A DNA stretch of 64,000 nucleotides from JAHDCJ01 sp039028895 (GCA_039028895.1 JBCCHF010000021.1:40541-104540); one strand, 5' to 3'; positions 17,178 through 26,257 are shown, numbered from the stretch's first letter. Made by a program: numbers and translations. Notes: generated from the sequence alone by a model not told the origin.

Positions 17178-18100
17178 AGTTTCTCGTAAATGGTTTTTGC
17201 TGTCATGACATCGAAGAGTCCCATCCCTACAGATTTAAAAAATATTGTTCCGGTAGGGGGAGTCGAATTTTCAATAATGCGCTTGCCTAATGTTTTAATG
17301 TTTTCAGGATTGACAAGGTTGTTGTGAAGAGGAAAATGGACATCACCAGATTCTTTTATAGCCAAAGTTGTATCAACATATATAGTGTCGATCAAACTAA
17401 AGAAAGCATCTGGCATTTCGCGCATAGTTGGTTTGTACGAACCGACTGCAATATAAGTTTTACCGACCAACAAAGCTGCGTTATCAGGTAGTACGGGATC
17501 AGCGGAATTGGTTGCAGTGATAACGATTTCCACATTCCTGATGATTTCTTCAACGGTATCCATCGGATGAATTTTTACATTTGGAAATTCTTGGCTAAAT
17601 CGATCTGTAAAGGCTTTGGCTTTTTCCGCATTCCGGTTAAGGAAAAAGAGTGAAGAAATATTCCTGCTTGTACATGCAAAAAAAGCTTGTTGCAAGCCCT
17701 GGACACCAATGCCTACAAGCCCAAGTGTGGTAGCGACCTCTGGAGCGAGGTACTTTACAGCGACACCACCGACAGCACCTGTCCTGATTGCAGTCAGGCT
17801 GGCTGCATCAAAAATAGCCAATGGCTGACCAGTCTTCCCATCGTTGAGCATCATCGTGCCCATTATTGCAGGTAAATCTTGAGCTACATTATTGGGGAAA
17901 ACGGATACCAGCTTGGTGCCGAAGTAATGACCTGCCACACAAGGCATGAGCAAGAGCGTATTTTGATTCATGTCAATATGCATCCTGTCAGGCATTAAAA
18001 AATCGCCAGAATTATAGCAGACCATGGCTTCTTCCACCGCTTTTATCGCCTCCTCATAACTTATTGCCCCGAATATTGTTTTATCATCAAGGATCAGCAT
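17174..18100 (-). CDS. Delta1-pyrroline-2-carboxylate reductase (ornithine cyclodeaminase/mu-crystallin family)
   Basis: A 308-residue member of the ornithine cyclodeaminase/mu-crystallin family with the dinucleotide-binding GLVGIGVQGLQQA and substrate-region motifs MGTMMLNDGKTGQPLA and ASLTAIRTGAV. Alone it could be an ornithine cyclodeaminase or an imino acid reductase. Its 4-base overlap with the 3-hydroxyproline dehydratase gene points to NAD(P)H-dependent reduction of pyrroline-2-carboxylate to L-proline. It is the first gene of the three-gene unit. Its start codon is only 15 bases from that of fdhD on the other strand. Confidence 0.85.
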   Translation of the reverse strand: MLILDDKTIFGAISYEEAIKAVEEAMVCYNSGDFLMPDRMHIDMNQNTLLLMPCVAGHYFGTKLVSVFPNNVAQDLPAIMGTMMLNDGKTGQPLAIFDAASLTAIRTGAVGGVAVKYLAPEVATTLGLVGIGVQGLQQAFFACTSRNISSLFFLNRNAEKAKAFTDRFSQEFPNVKIHPMDTVEEIIRNVEIVITATNSADPVLPDNAALLVGKTYIAVGSYKPTMREMPDAFFSLIDTIYVDTTLAIKESGDVHFPLHNNLVNPENIKTLGKRIIENSTPPTGTIFFKSVGMGLFDVMTAKTIYEKL

Positions 18101-18115
18101 ATTTTATTAATTTTA

Positions 18116-19012
18116 ATGAATATGGAAGATACTAAACAACTGCAAAATATGGCTTCCGGAAAAATTTTCGGGACCCGTTTACTCAGAGTAAATGATCATG
18201 GTCATACCGAAGATCTTGATTATGTGGTTGTCGAAGAGCCGGTTGAGATTATGGTAGAACACGGTCCTGCTAATGAAAGAGAATCCACTTCCGTATCCAT
18301 TACAATGCGTACGCCCGGGCATGACGATTTGTTAGCGACGGGTTTCCTTTATTCAGAAGGACTGATCAGCAGGCGAGAGGAGATAACTGAAATTAGTGTA
18401 ACAAGTGAAGCAGCAAGCAATAAAGGTAATCGGGTAGTTGTTAGTCTTACAACTGATGCCACTTTCGATGTGGCCTCACTAAGCCGTAATTTTTACATGA
18501 CATCAAGTTGCGGCGTTTGTGGAAAAGCCTCTATTGATGCACTAAGAATGCATAACCTGCCTTTTCTCGAAAATGGGCAACCAAGATTTGATTCAAGCTT
18601 TTTTCATCGGTTACCCGAAATATTGCTTGATGAACAGCGGGTTTTTGAGCATACCGGTGGTCTGCATGCAGCAGCTTTATTTGATAGAGATGGAAAGCTG
18701 GTTAGCCTGAAAGAAGATGTGGGAAGACACAACGCAGTAGATAAATTAATTGGAGAATCATTATTAAATGAAAAATTACCCTTGAATAATTTTGTTATAT
18801 TAGTTAGCGGTCGGATCAGTTTCGAACTGGTCCAAAAAGCTTTGATGGCCGGGTTGCCCGTTATGGCTGCCGTCGGCGCTCCATCAAGTTTAGCCATCCA
18901 ACTGGCCAGTCGGTTTGGGATGACTTTGATCGGTTTCATCCGTGATGGACGATATAATATTTATTCGGGAAGAGATAGGGTTTTTGAGACCATTGTCAAA
19001 TCAAAATCTTAA
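18116..19012 (+). CDS. fdhD: Formate dehydrogenase accessory sulfurtransferase FdhD
   Basis: A 298-residue FdhD. It moves sulfur from the cysteine desulfurase to the bis-MGD molybdenum cofactor, which FdhF-type enzymes need for activity. The signature is the sulfur-carrying pair in SSCGVCGKASIDAL, followed by ARGLHAAALF-like and DVGRHNAVDKLIG motifs (here HTGGLHAAALF and EDVGRHNAVDKLIG). A second Met two codons downstream is an alternative start. It leads a plus-strand module with the small protein 3 bases downstream and the YdeP-like oxidoreductase, presumably its client. Confidence 0.93.
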   Translation: MNMEDTKQLQNMASGKIFGTRLLRVNDHGHTEDLDYVVVEEPVEIMVEHGPANERESTSVSITMRTPGHDDLLATGFLYSEGLISRREEITEISVTSEAASNKGNRVVVSLTTDATFDVASLSRNFYMTSSCGVCGKASIDALRMHNLPFLENGQPRFDSSFFHRLPEILLDEQRVFEHTGGLHAAALFDRDGKLVSLKEDVGRHNAVDKLIGESLLNEKLPLNNFVILVSGRISFELVQKALMAGLPVMAAVGAPSSLAIQLASRFGMTLIGFIRDGRYNIYSGRDRVFETIVKSKS

Positions 19013-19015
19013 ATC

Positions 19016-19390
19016 ATGAAAATTAGGATCAGAGGGAATTCATTAAGGTTAAGATTGATGCAGTCAGAAGTAGAAGCCTTTACCGATGATGGCGGATATA
19101 AGGAAACTATAGATTTCGGGGGTACCCAGCTTATCTATGCTATTTATCTGAAACCGGAGGCGGAATGTATCTATGCAGAATTCAAGCAAAATAAGATATC
19201 GGTCTATGTTCCTGAACCTATCGGTCGGCGTTGGGCCAATTCAGATATTATTGGGATGGAAAACCAGCAACATCTTTATGGTGAGAAATTTCTCCGAATC
19301 CTCATAGAAAAAGACTTTAAATGTCTTGCAGAGCGTCAACATGAAGACCAGTCTGATGCTTTTCAGAATCCGGTCAACTCATCCTGTTAA
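19016..19390 (+). CDS. Small conserved protein between fdhD and a molybdoenzyme gene
   Basis: A 124-residue soluble protein, unrecognised in function. It starts MKIRIRGNSLRLRL, has beta-rich segments (QLIYAIYLK, KISVYVP), and ends in a polar motif, EKDFKCLAERQHEDQSDAF, with one Cys. I believe similar small proteins, DUF7009-type, occur in Bacteroidota, but I cannot confirm this here. The gene begins 3 bases after fdhD and precedes the YdeP-like gene, so a role in maturation or use of that enzyme is a reasonable inference and no more. Confidence 0.75.
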   Translation: MKIRIRGNSLRLRLMQSEVEAFTDDGGYKETIDFGGTQLIYAIYLKPEAECIYAEFKQNKISVYVPEPIGRRWANSDIIGMENQQHLYGEKFLRILIEKDFKCLAERQHEDQSDAFQNPVNSSC

Positions 19391-19419
19391 CCTGGTTCCT
19401 AATTTTTATTCCAGGTTAA
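19387..19419. repeat. Inverted repeat between the small protein and the YdeP-like gene
   Basis: TTAACCTGG (19387-19395) and CCAGGTTAA (19411-19419) are perfect 9-base complements around a 15-base AT-rich loop, overlapping the upstream stop codon. There is no following T-run on the plus strand, so it is not a clear terminator. It could be an operator or an RNA-processing hairpin. Confidence 0.4.
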
Positions 19420-19476
19420 TAACTCCGGGTTGTTTATTGGATTTTTAGTAAACTTGGCCCCACAACCGAATTTGCC

Positions 19477-21783
19477 ATGGAAGAAAATAGAAGATCAGAA
19501 ATAAGTGTTGAGCCACCTATTGAAACGGAAGGTCTTATAGTTCGTGATGCAAAAGATTTTGCAGCTGGCCTGCCGTCAATTCTTTCCTCCCTGAAACATG
19601 CTTTTGCAGAAATGGACACGCGCCGATGTGCCAAAACCCTGTTTTCAGTCAATCAGCTAAAGGGTTTTGACTGCCCGGGATGTGCCTGGCCAGACCCCAG
19701 CGATCATCGGTCTAAGCTTGGTGAATATTGTGAAAATGGAGTAAAAGCGATTGCTGAAGAGGCTACTGTCAAAAGAATCGACCCAACCTTTTTTCAACAA
19801 TACTCTGTAAAGCAATTGTCCGAGCAATCTGACATGTGGTTAGGCAAACAAGGCCGACTCACGGAGCCCATGATCCTTCGAAAAGGAACCGATCATTATG
19901 AACCAATTTCATGGCAAGACGCCTTTAAACATATCGGGAATAAACTAAACAACCTTGGATCGCCTGATGAGGCTATTTTCTACACTTCAGGCCGAACCAG
20001 TAATGAAGCTGCATTTTTATACCAGCTATTTGTCAGGCACTTTGGTACGAATAATATGCCTGACTGTTCAAATATGTGCCATGAATCAAGCGGTGTGGCG
20101 CTTTCTGAAACTCTGGGTATTGGGAAAGGATCCGTCAGGTTGGAAGATATTTACATCGCTGATTTACTGATCATTCTTGGTCAAAATCCGGGAACCAACC
20201 ACCCTCGTATGCTTTCAGCCCTTGAAAAAGCGAAAGCTAATGGTGCAAAGATCATCACCATCAACCCCCTTCCTGAAGCCGGACTGATGGGGTTCAAGAA
20301 TCCGCAATCTGTTTCTGGCCTTTTAGGAGTGAAGAAGACTTTAACAGACTTGTTCCTCCAGGTGAGAGTTGGCGGAGATGTTCCATTGGTAAAAGCCCTT
20401 ATGAAAGTAATGGCAGATAAAGAAACGGCGTATCCTGGCACAGTGTTCGACAAGGCGTTTATCGAAGAAAAGACCCATGGCTTTGAAGCCTTTATCGAAG
20501 ATTTGCGTAAAGCAGATATCCCGCAGTTGGCAAAAGAATGTGGGGTTTCGGAACAGGAGATAAGGGCAGCAGCAGAACTGATCATGACTTCCGAAAAGAT
20601 CATTACCTGCTGGGCAATGGGACTTACACAACACCCCAATGGTGTGCAAAATATCCGTGAAGTTGTTAACCTCCTTTTGTTAAAAGGGTCAGTTGGTAAA
20701 CCAGGAGCAGGCACCTGCCCGGTCAGAGGCCATAGTAATGTGCAGGGAGATCGAACGGTCGGTATTTACGATAAACCAAAACCTGCCTTTCTCGACAAGA
20801 TCAGTGAAAACTTCAACTTTGATCCGCCACGACATCACGGCTTTGATGTTGTGGAGGCTATAAAAGCCATGGCAGATGGAAGAGGAAAGGTATTTTTTGC
20901 GATGGGGGGTAATTTCTTGTCCGCATCTCCTGATACGGCTTTTACAGCAAAAGCCCTTCAGAACTGTGGGCTTACAGTGCAAGTATCTACCAAGCTTAAT
21001 CGCAGTCACTTGGTAACTGGGGAAGCCGCTATCATCCTGCCATGTATTGGCCGGACAGAGCTTGATGAGCAAGCTTCCGGAACTCAATTCGTCAGTGTTG
21101 AGAATTCTATGGGTATTGTGCATGCATCCAGAGGCAAGTTAAAACCAGCTTCCGCAAAATTGCTCAGTGAGCCTGCCATTGTTGCAGGTTTGGCGAAAGC
21201 TACCCTGAAGGAAAAATCAAAAGTCGATTGGGACCATCTGGTATCGGATTACGATCATATCAGAACGGCTATCGAAAAAACGATTCCCGGGTTTGAACGT
21301 TACAATGAGCGCGTTCGCAATGATGGTGGATTCTATTTACCGAATTGCGCTCGCGATGGTGATTTCAAAACAGCAACAGGGAAAGCTAATTTCACAATTA
21401 ACCCAATACCCGAAAATCCTTTGAATGCGGATGAGTTTATTATTATGACCATTCGCAGTCACGATCAATTCAATACGACTATTTATGGTCTAAACGATCG
21501 TTATCGTGGAGTTTACAATGGCAGACGTGTAGTTTTTATGAATGAAGCTGATATGAAAGCTTCAGGATTTAAGCAAGGCGACCATGTAGATCTTGTGAAT
21601 AATTTTGATGGAATAAAAAGGGTAGCCCCCAAATTTGTTGTAATACCTTTTAGTATTCCTTCCAGATGTCTTGCTACCTATTTCCCGGAAGCCAATGTAT
21701 TAGTTCCAATAAATAAAACTGCGAAAGGCAGTAACACACCTGCTTCTAAACTGGTGATCGTTAAATTAAATCCATCAGCGTAA
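19477..21783 (+). CDS. FdhF/YdeP-family molybdopterin oxidoreductase
   Basis: A 768-residue bis-MGD enzyme of the YdeP branch, cytosolic (no Tat signal). The N-terminal Fe-S region has Cys66, Cys69 and Cys85 (FDCPGCAWPDP, EYCENG), a YdeP-like pattern rather than the four-Cys motif of standard formate dehydrogenase. Cofactor-binding segments include TSGRTSNEAAFLYQ, ILGQNPGTNHPRML and GAGTCPVRGHSNVQGDRT; the C-terminal domain has MTIRSHDQFNTTIYG. No in-frame TGA suggests selenocysteine. FdhD upstream fits its maturation. Substrate is unknown: E. coli YdeP is linked to acid resistance, and formate oxidation is not established for this branch. Confidence 0.88.
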   Translation: MEENRRSEISVEPPIETEGLIVRDAKDFAAGLPSILSSLKHAFAEMDTRRCAKTLFSVNQLKGFDCPGCAWPDPSDHRSKLGEYCENGVKAIAEEATVKRIDPTFFQQYSVKQLSEQSDMWLGKQGRLTEPMILRKGTDHYEPISWQDAFKHIGNKLNNLGSPDEAIFYTSGRTSNEAAFLYQLFVRHFGTNNMPDCSNMCHESSGVALSETLGIGKGSVRLEDIYIADLLIILGQNPGTNHPRMLSALEKAKANGAKIITINPLPEAGLMGFKNPQSVSGLLGVKKTLTDLFLQVRVGGDVPLVKALMKVMADKETAYPGTVFDKAFIEEKTHGFEAFIEDLRKADIPQLAKECGVSEQEIRAAAELIMTSEKIITCWAMGLTQHPNGVQNIREVVNLLLLKGSVGKPGAGTCPVRGHSNVQGDRTVGIYDKPKPAFLDKISENFNFDPPRHHGFDVVEAIKAMADGRGKVFFAMGGNFLSASPDTAFTAKALQNCGLTVQVSTKLNRSHLVTGEAAIILPCIGRTELDEQASGTQFVSVENSMGIVHASRGKLKPASAKLLSEPAIVAGLAKATLKEKSKVDWDHLVSDYDHIRTAIEKTIPGFERYNERVRNDGGFYLPNCARDGDFKTATGKANFTINPIPENPLNADEFIIMTIRSHDQFNTTIYGLNDRYRGVYNGRRVVFMNEADMKASGFKQGDHVDLVNNFDGIKRVAPKFVVIPFSIPSRCLATYFPEANVLVPINKTAKGSNTPASKLVIVKLNPSA

Positions 21784-21787
21784 TCCA

Positions 21788-22234
21788 ATGGAAATCAAAC
21801 AGGCTATTTCGATTAATGCAAATATTGGAATTGTATTCAGTTACCTGAAAGATTTCAAAAACCGCACCTCCTTTATAAATTATATGGATGAGGTCAGACT
21901 GGTTGGCAATAAAACCGAAGGACTGGGGGTGAGGTATGTTGAAATAGCCACAATTCTTGGAAGAAATTTCGAGACGATCTATGAAGTTGTTGAATTCGTG
22001 GAAAATGAAATGATCAGCGTTAAATCGATTGGTGCCGTTTTTCCGATTACAAGCACCCTAAAACTCAAACAAAAAGGGGAGGAGACTGTAGTGGGATTAG
22101 CTATTAAAGTAAAATTACCCTTCCTCATGAAAGTCGGCGAGACATTGATAAGTGGATTTATTGATTCTGAAGCCATTCGAATTTTGAAGGCACTGAAAAG
22201 TGAGGTTGAAAAATTTAATCTGGCAATTCAGTGA
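21788..22234 (+). CDS. SRPBCC-fold small protein
   Basis: A 148-residue protein starting 4 bases after the molybdoenzyme stop. It has the SRPBCC (START-like) look: an N-terminal strand MEIKQAISINANIGIVFSYL, helix, a run of alternating strands, and a long C-terminal amphipathic helix (IDSEAIRILKALKSEVEKF). Such folds bind hydrophobic ligands in a deep pocket. Tight coupling suggests a link to the molybdoenzyme, but ligand and role are unknown. Confidence 0.75.
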   Translation: MEIKQAISINANIGIVFSYLKDFKNRTSFINYMDEVRLVGNKTEGLGVRYVEIATILGRNFETIYEVVEFVENEMISVKSIGAVFPITSTLKLKQKGEETVVGLAIKVKLPFLMKVGETLISGFIDSEAIRILKALKSEVEKFNLAIQ

Positions 22235-22291
22235 TAATTTGCTATTTTGTTTGCCGTTACCCCAGAAAAGATTGACTAATAATCTAAATTA

Positions 22292-23038
22292 ATGGAACGA
22301 GAAGCTTATCAACCTCCTTCTAGAATGTTGTTTTTCCTTGAAGGAGGAAGAGCCATAGCCCGTCTTGGTTCGTATATGACACGTCTGCCTGAGCTGCGCA
22401 AATTGCAGAAAGGAGATGGTCATCCTGTAATGGTGCTGCCGGGGTTTATGGCTGGTGATTTTTCAACAGTTCCATTGCGATCATTTCTGCGAAAACAAGG
22501 ATATGAAGCACTTCCGTGGGGGCTTGGTGTCAATACGGCTAGAGATGAATTTGAACATATCATCCCTCAGATTATCTGCGACCATTTCAAAAAGTATGGT
22601 AGAAAGATCAGTCTGATTGGCTGGAGTTTGGGTGGCGTATACGCTCGTGAAGCAGCTCGCATTCACCCTGAACTTATACGACAGGTTATCACGTTGGGTT
22701 CACCGTTCAACGGGATTAACCGGGTTTCAAGTGTGAGCTGGGTTTATGAAAGGATACGTGGGAAGAAGATATCAGATCTTGATCCCGAATTGGTAGATCG
22801 ACTAAGTAAACCCATCGATGTACCAGTAACCAATATTTTCAGCAAAACGGATGGCGTAGTGTCATGGCAATGCTGTGTAGAACAATCTGAAGGCCCGAAT
22901 CGAGAAAACATTGAAGTCAATGGCAGCCATATCGGTTTAGGCCATAATCCTGAGGTGTTACGGATTATTGCTGATCGCCTTTCGCAACCAAAAAACAAAT
23001 GGAACCCGTTTGATCCACATCCTCTGAAACAATTTTAA
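22292..23038 (+). CDS. Alpha/beta hydrolase (esterase/lipase-like)
   Basis: A 248-residue alpha/beta hydrolase without a signal peptide. The oxyanion region is VMVLPGFMAGD, the nucleophile Ser is in LIGWSLGGVYAREAA, and likely Asp and His partners are in SKTDGVVSW and GSHIGLGHNPEV. The pattern is nearest to LCAT/PGAP1-type lipid-acting hydrolases, which would cleave an ester in a lipid or similar substrate. It lies 57 bases after the SRPBCC gene on the same strand, so it may belong to the same transcript. Confidence 0.8.
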   Translation: MEREAYQPPSRMLFFLEGGRAIARLGSYMTRLPELRKLQKGDGHPVMVLPGFMAGDFSTVPLRSFLRKQGYEALPWGLGVNTARDEFEHIIPQIICDHFKKYGRKISLIGWSLGGVYAREAARIHPELIRQVITLGSPFNGINRVSSVSWVYERIRGKKISDLDPELVDRLSKPIDVPVTNIFSKTDGVVSWQCCVEQSEGPNRENIEVNGSHIGLGHNPEVLRIIADRLSQPKNKWNPFDPHPLKQF

Positions 23039-23053
23039 GCCCGTTTTTCAGTT

Positions 23054-23061
23054 ATCTTTGG
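23054..23061 (+). promoter_or_regulatory. Candidate -7 element for the propeller/SprB/OmpA gene
   Basis: TATCTTTG matches TAnnTTTG, 59 bases before the preferred ATG at 23120 and only 8 before an alternative ATG at 23069. This favours the downstream start. Confidence 0.4.
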
Positions 23062-23119
23062 AGGTGGTATGCATTTTGCATATGGCCTATTGTTTATTTG
23101 TTTTTCCAATCATTTCGTT

Positions 23120-24898
23120 ATGCAAAGAATCGCACTGATCCTGATTTCAGTCTTTTATTCTCTTGGTCTAATTGCCCAGGAAGATTCCGTTGAAGTTCTA
23201 ATCGTGGAAAGATACCCTGGTATCGAAACCGCATATCCGGTTAACCGATTAATTACAGATTCCAATAATTATATCTGGGCCGCAACAAGTGGCGGCTTGT
23301 ACCTGGTAACTTCCTTCGATCAACAAGCCGATAAGGTTTTATACAAAAATACTATTGCCCTTGCCGAAAGTAAAGCAGGCAAAATATGGGCTGGATATGA
23401 TCAATCCATCGGTGAGTTTAAAGGAACTAGTCGGATTTACATCAAAACCCGAGATAAAGAAGTTGAGATCAACCATCTGGCCAAAACCGGAAATAACTTT
23501 TGGGCGGCCACTTCCAATGGAATTTATGTGGTATCTCTAACCCAGAATACCATTATTCGTCATTACCACTCTTCCAACTCGAAGTTACCAAACAACCAGG
23601 TCAATTTTATTCATAAAGATAGTGATGGGGTAACCTGGGTGGCTACCGATAATGGCATCTGCCGAATCAAGGACCAGAATTGGAAGGTTTACGAAAAAGG
23701 GGCCAAGTTTACCGCAATCACCTCCACCAAGGAAGGGGCATGGATCGCAAGTGATAAAGAAATGTGGCTGGTCGATCGTCAAAACAGATGGTATCCGGCT
23801 GGCGTAGATAATAACCTTAGTCGGGGAACAGTAACCGCTTTAGCAGCGGATAGCAAAGGCCGAGTTTATATTGCTTCAGAAATCCTGGTGCAATTCAACC
23901 CCTACTCTAATAAGGTCGTATCATTTAATGAAAGCGACGGATTCGTAAATACAGCATTCCTGACCTTAACAACCGACCAAAATGATAACCTTTGGGTAGG
24001 TACGGCACGTCAGGGCGTGTTTCGTATTAAAGTTTCACAGGAAGATTCCAATAAATTGTCGGCTCTTGCTTATGTAGTTGATGAACTGGATTGTTTTGGA
24101 GATGCTGATGCAACTGCCGAAGTGAAAATATCAGGAGGAGAACCTCCCTATAAAGTGGTTTGGGAAAATGAAACAATTGAAGGGACATCCGTCAGAAACC
24201 TGCCTCTTGGAGATTATGCCTTAACGGTAACTGATGCAGCCAACCAGACAGTGGAACTCTTGCTAAGTGTACAGGAGCCTCCTTCATTAATTGTTGAATT
24301 AGAAGAAGCGCATCGCATTTCTGCTCCGGGTATGAAGGATGGAAAAGCCACTGTGAAAGCTGATGGCGGTACACCTGATTATACCTACATCTGGGAAAAT
24401 AACCAGATGGGACCTTCTGCCCGAAGATTGGCTGAAGGTTATCACAGGGTTTCAGTAACAGATTCCAAAGGGTGTTCGACCTATGAAGACATAGAGATTG
24501 CAGGCGCTTCTGTTATCCCCGAACTGACAGATAATCCGCTCGAAGTCGGGCAAACTTTGCAAATGAACCAGCTATTCTTTGCAGCTGACTCATCGGTGAT
24601 CACTGAAGTTTCACATCCCATCCTAAATGAAGTTTATGAATTTCTGCGACAAAACCCCGATATCACGATCGAAATAGGTGGCCACACCAATAATATTCCA
24701 CCTGATGAATATTGTTTCGCGCTCTCAACCGCGAGGGCGAAAAATGTGGCTAACTATCTCTACCAAAAAGGCATAGATCCTTCCCAGGTTGCTTACCACG
24801 GGTATGGAAAAACCAGCCCTATTGCTTCCAATCAAACACCAGCAGGCAGAAAGCGGAATCAAAGAGTAGAAATCAAGATCACCAGCATGGGCGAGTAG
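23120..24898 (+). CDS. Exported beta-propeller / SprB-repeat / OmpA protein
   Basis: The ATG at 23120 gives a signal peptide (MQRIALILISVFYSLGLIAQ); an upstream ATG at 23069 adds 17 unlike residues. The mature chain has ligand-binding-type propeller blades (about 35-320; repeats such as NYIWAATSGGLY, NNFWAATSNGIYV, NLWVGTARQGVFRI), like the sensor propellers of Bacteroidota two-component systems. Two SprB-type repeats follow (about 330-470; DELDCFGDADATAEV, GDYALTVTDAA, GYHRVSVTDSKGC). The end is an OmpA domain (about 490-592; IEIGGHTNNI, NQRVEIKI). No T9SS C-terminal signal is seen. Likely periplasmic, attached to peptidoglycan, with a binding surface of unknown target. Confidence 0.85.
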   Translation: MQRIALILISVFYSLGLIAQEDSVEVLIVERYPGIETAYPVNRLITDSNNYIWAATSGGLYLVTSFDQQADKVLYKNTIALAESKAGKIWAGYDQSIGEFKGTSRIYIKTRDKEVEINHLAKTGNNFWAATSNGIYVVSLTQNTIIRHYHSSNSKLPNNQVNFIHKDSDGVTWVATDNGICRIKDQNWKVYEKGAKFTAITSTKEGAWIASDKEMWLVDRQNRWYPAGVDNNLSRGTVTALAADSKGRVYIASEILVQFNPYSNKVVSFNESDGFVNTAFLTLTTDQNDNLWVGTARQGVFRIKVSQEDSNKLSALAYVVDELDCFGDADATAEVKISGGEPPYKVVWENETIEGTSVRNLPLGDYALTVTDAANQTVELLLSVQEPPSLIVELEEAHRISAPGMKDGKATVKADGGTPDYTYIWENNQMGPSARRLAEGYHRVSVTDSKGCSTYEDIEIAGASVIPELTDNPLEVGQTLQMNQLFFAADSSVITEVSHPILNEVYEFLRQNPDITIEIGGHTNNIPPDEYCFALSTARAKNVANYLYQKGIDPSQVAYHGYGKTSPIASNQTPAGRKRNQRVEIKITSMGE

Positions 24899-25103
24899 TC
24901 TGGGAGAAAATTGCTGGATTAAACTTTTTTTGGATTCTTTTAAAGGAATTATGCACCTGTTTTGCTACGTCAAAATGGAATAAATGGCCTGCATCAAGCT
25001 TTCCGTTTGCAGAATATCTTTTCCCTTATTTCAAGTTTTTCTGAACAAAAATTGGTCTCTAACATTAAATTTTTGTGAATTTTTCGAAAAAAAAGAAGTT
25101 GAA

Positions 25104-25135
25104 CTTGAGAAAGTGTAAAAAAGACACTATTTTCG
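25104..25135 (+). promoter_or_regulatory. Candidate promoter of gap
   Basis: CTTG (25104-25107) and TATTTTCG (25128-25135, one mismatch to TAnnTTTG) are spaced by 20 bases, as expected for the Bacteroidota housekeeping promoter, and give a leader of about 50 bases before the gap ATG. The remaining bases of the gap from 24899 hold no gene. Confidence 0.45.
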
Positions 25136-25192
25136 TACTTCGTTTAGTTTTTAAAATAAGCAACCATTTTATCAATCTCAAACAAATTTGAA

Positions 25193-26212
25193 ATGAGCAA
25201 AACAAAAGTCGCAATAAACGGATTTGGAAGGATTGGGCGCCTTGCATTCCGCAATTTGATCCTCAATGAAGAGGTAGAAGTTGTAGCAGTAAATGACCTT
25301 ACTGATGTCAAAACGCTCGCTCACTTGCTAAAATATGATTCATCACAGGGCCAGTTTGGTCGTGGAGTAACCAGCAGGGAAGGTATCCTGGATGTCGAAA
25401 ACTATCCAGACATTAAAGTCTTTGCTGAAAGAAATCCTGAAAACTTACCTTGGGGTGAACTAGGTGTAGACGTAGTACTTGAGTCAACCGGGATCTTCCG
25501 CGATCGTGAAGGCGCTTCAAAACACCTGACCGCTGGTGCTCATCGTGTCGTAATTTCAGCTCCTGCGAAAGGGGATATTACGACTGTGGTTTTGGGTGTA
25601 AATGACGACATCCTTACAGGTGATGAGAAAATCGTTTCTAATGCAAGCTGTACTACTAACTGCCTTGCGCCAATGGCCAAGGTATTGAATGATACATTTG
25701 GTATTGAAACTGGGTTTATTACCACTATCCACGCTTACACTGCTGATCAGCGTATCCAGGATGCACCACACAGGGACCTGCGTCGTGCTCGTGCTGCAGC
25801 TCAGTCTATAATTCCTACCACTACAGGTGCTGCCAAAGCAGTTGGACTGGTACTTCCTGAGTTGAACGGTAAACTGGATGGTTGTGCAATGCGCGTTCCG
25901 GTAATTACAGGTTCATTGACCGATTTCACCTTTACAGTAAAGGAAGAGACTACAGTTGAAGCAGTAAATGCAGCACTCAAAGCCGCTTCAGAAGGTAGCC
26001 TTGAAGGTATCCTGCAGTATACTGATGAGCCTTTGGTTTCGGTTGATATAATCGGCAATCCTTACTCCTGCATTTTTGATTCAGGGATGACTTCTGTAAA
26101 TGGAAATCTTGTCAAGGTTGTTGGATGGTATGATAACGAAGCTGGCTATGCCGCCAGAGTTGCACAATTAGTGCATCGTATCAGCGAGTTGGCTAAAGTT
26201 CAAAGTTCTTAG
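25193..26212 (+). CDS. gap: Glyceraldehyde-3-phosphate dehydrogenase
   Basis: A 339-residue phosphorylating GAPDH of glycolysis. NAD-binding INGFGRIGRLAFRN (9-22), the catalytic Cys in SNASCTTNCLAP, the substrate-region PTTTGAAKAVGLVLPEL and the C-terminal WYDNEAGYAARVAQL are all present. Length is standard. It uses cytosolic glyceraldehyde-3-phosphate, NAD and phosphate. The methylglyoxal synthase gene follows 45 bases downstream, so both act at the triose phosphate branch point. Start at ATG 25193 matches the family. Confidence 0.98.
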   Translation: MSKTKVAINGFGRIGRLAFRNLILNEEVEVVAVNDLTDVKTLAHLLKYDSSQGQFGRGVTSREGILDVENYPDIKVFAERNPENLPWGELGVDVVLESTGIFRDREGASKHLTAGAHRVVISAPAKGDITTVVLGVNDDILTGDEKIVSNASCTTNCLAPMAKVLNDTFGIETGFITTIHAYTADQRIQDAPHRDLRRARAAAQSIIPTTTGAAKAVGLVLPELNGKLDGCAMRVPVITGSLTDFTFTVKEETTVEAVNAALKAASEGSLEGILQYTDEPLVSVDIIGNPYSCIFDSGMTSVNGNLVKVVGWYDNEAGYAARVAQLVHRISELAKVQSS

Positions 26213-26257
26213 TAAATTCGTTATACCGGACACCTGTTCGGGTAACAGCAAATTACT

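Noticed and set aside
20181..20714. Minus-strand frame of 177 codons
   Set aside because: Lies wholly inside the YdeP-like gene, rich in Ser/Pro as expected for a shadow frame.
19477..21783. Selenocysteine-containing formate dehydrogenase
   Set aside because: No in-frame TGA; the Cys pattern is of YdeP type.
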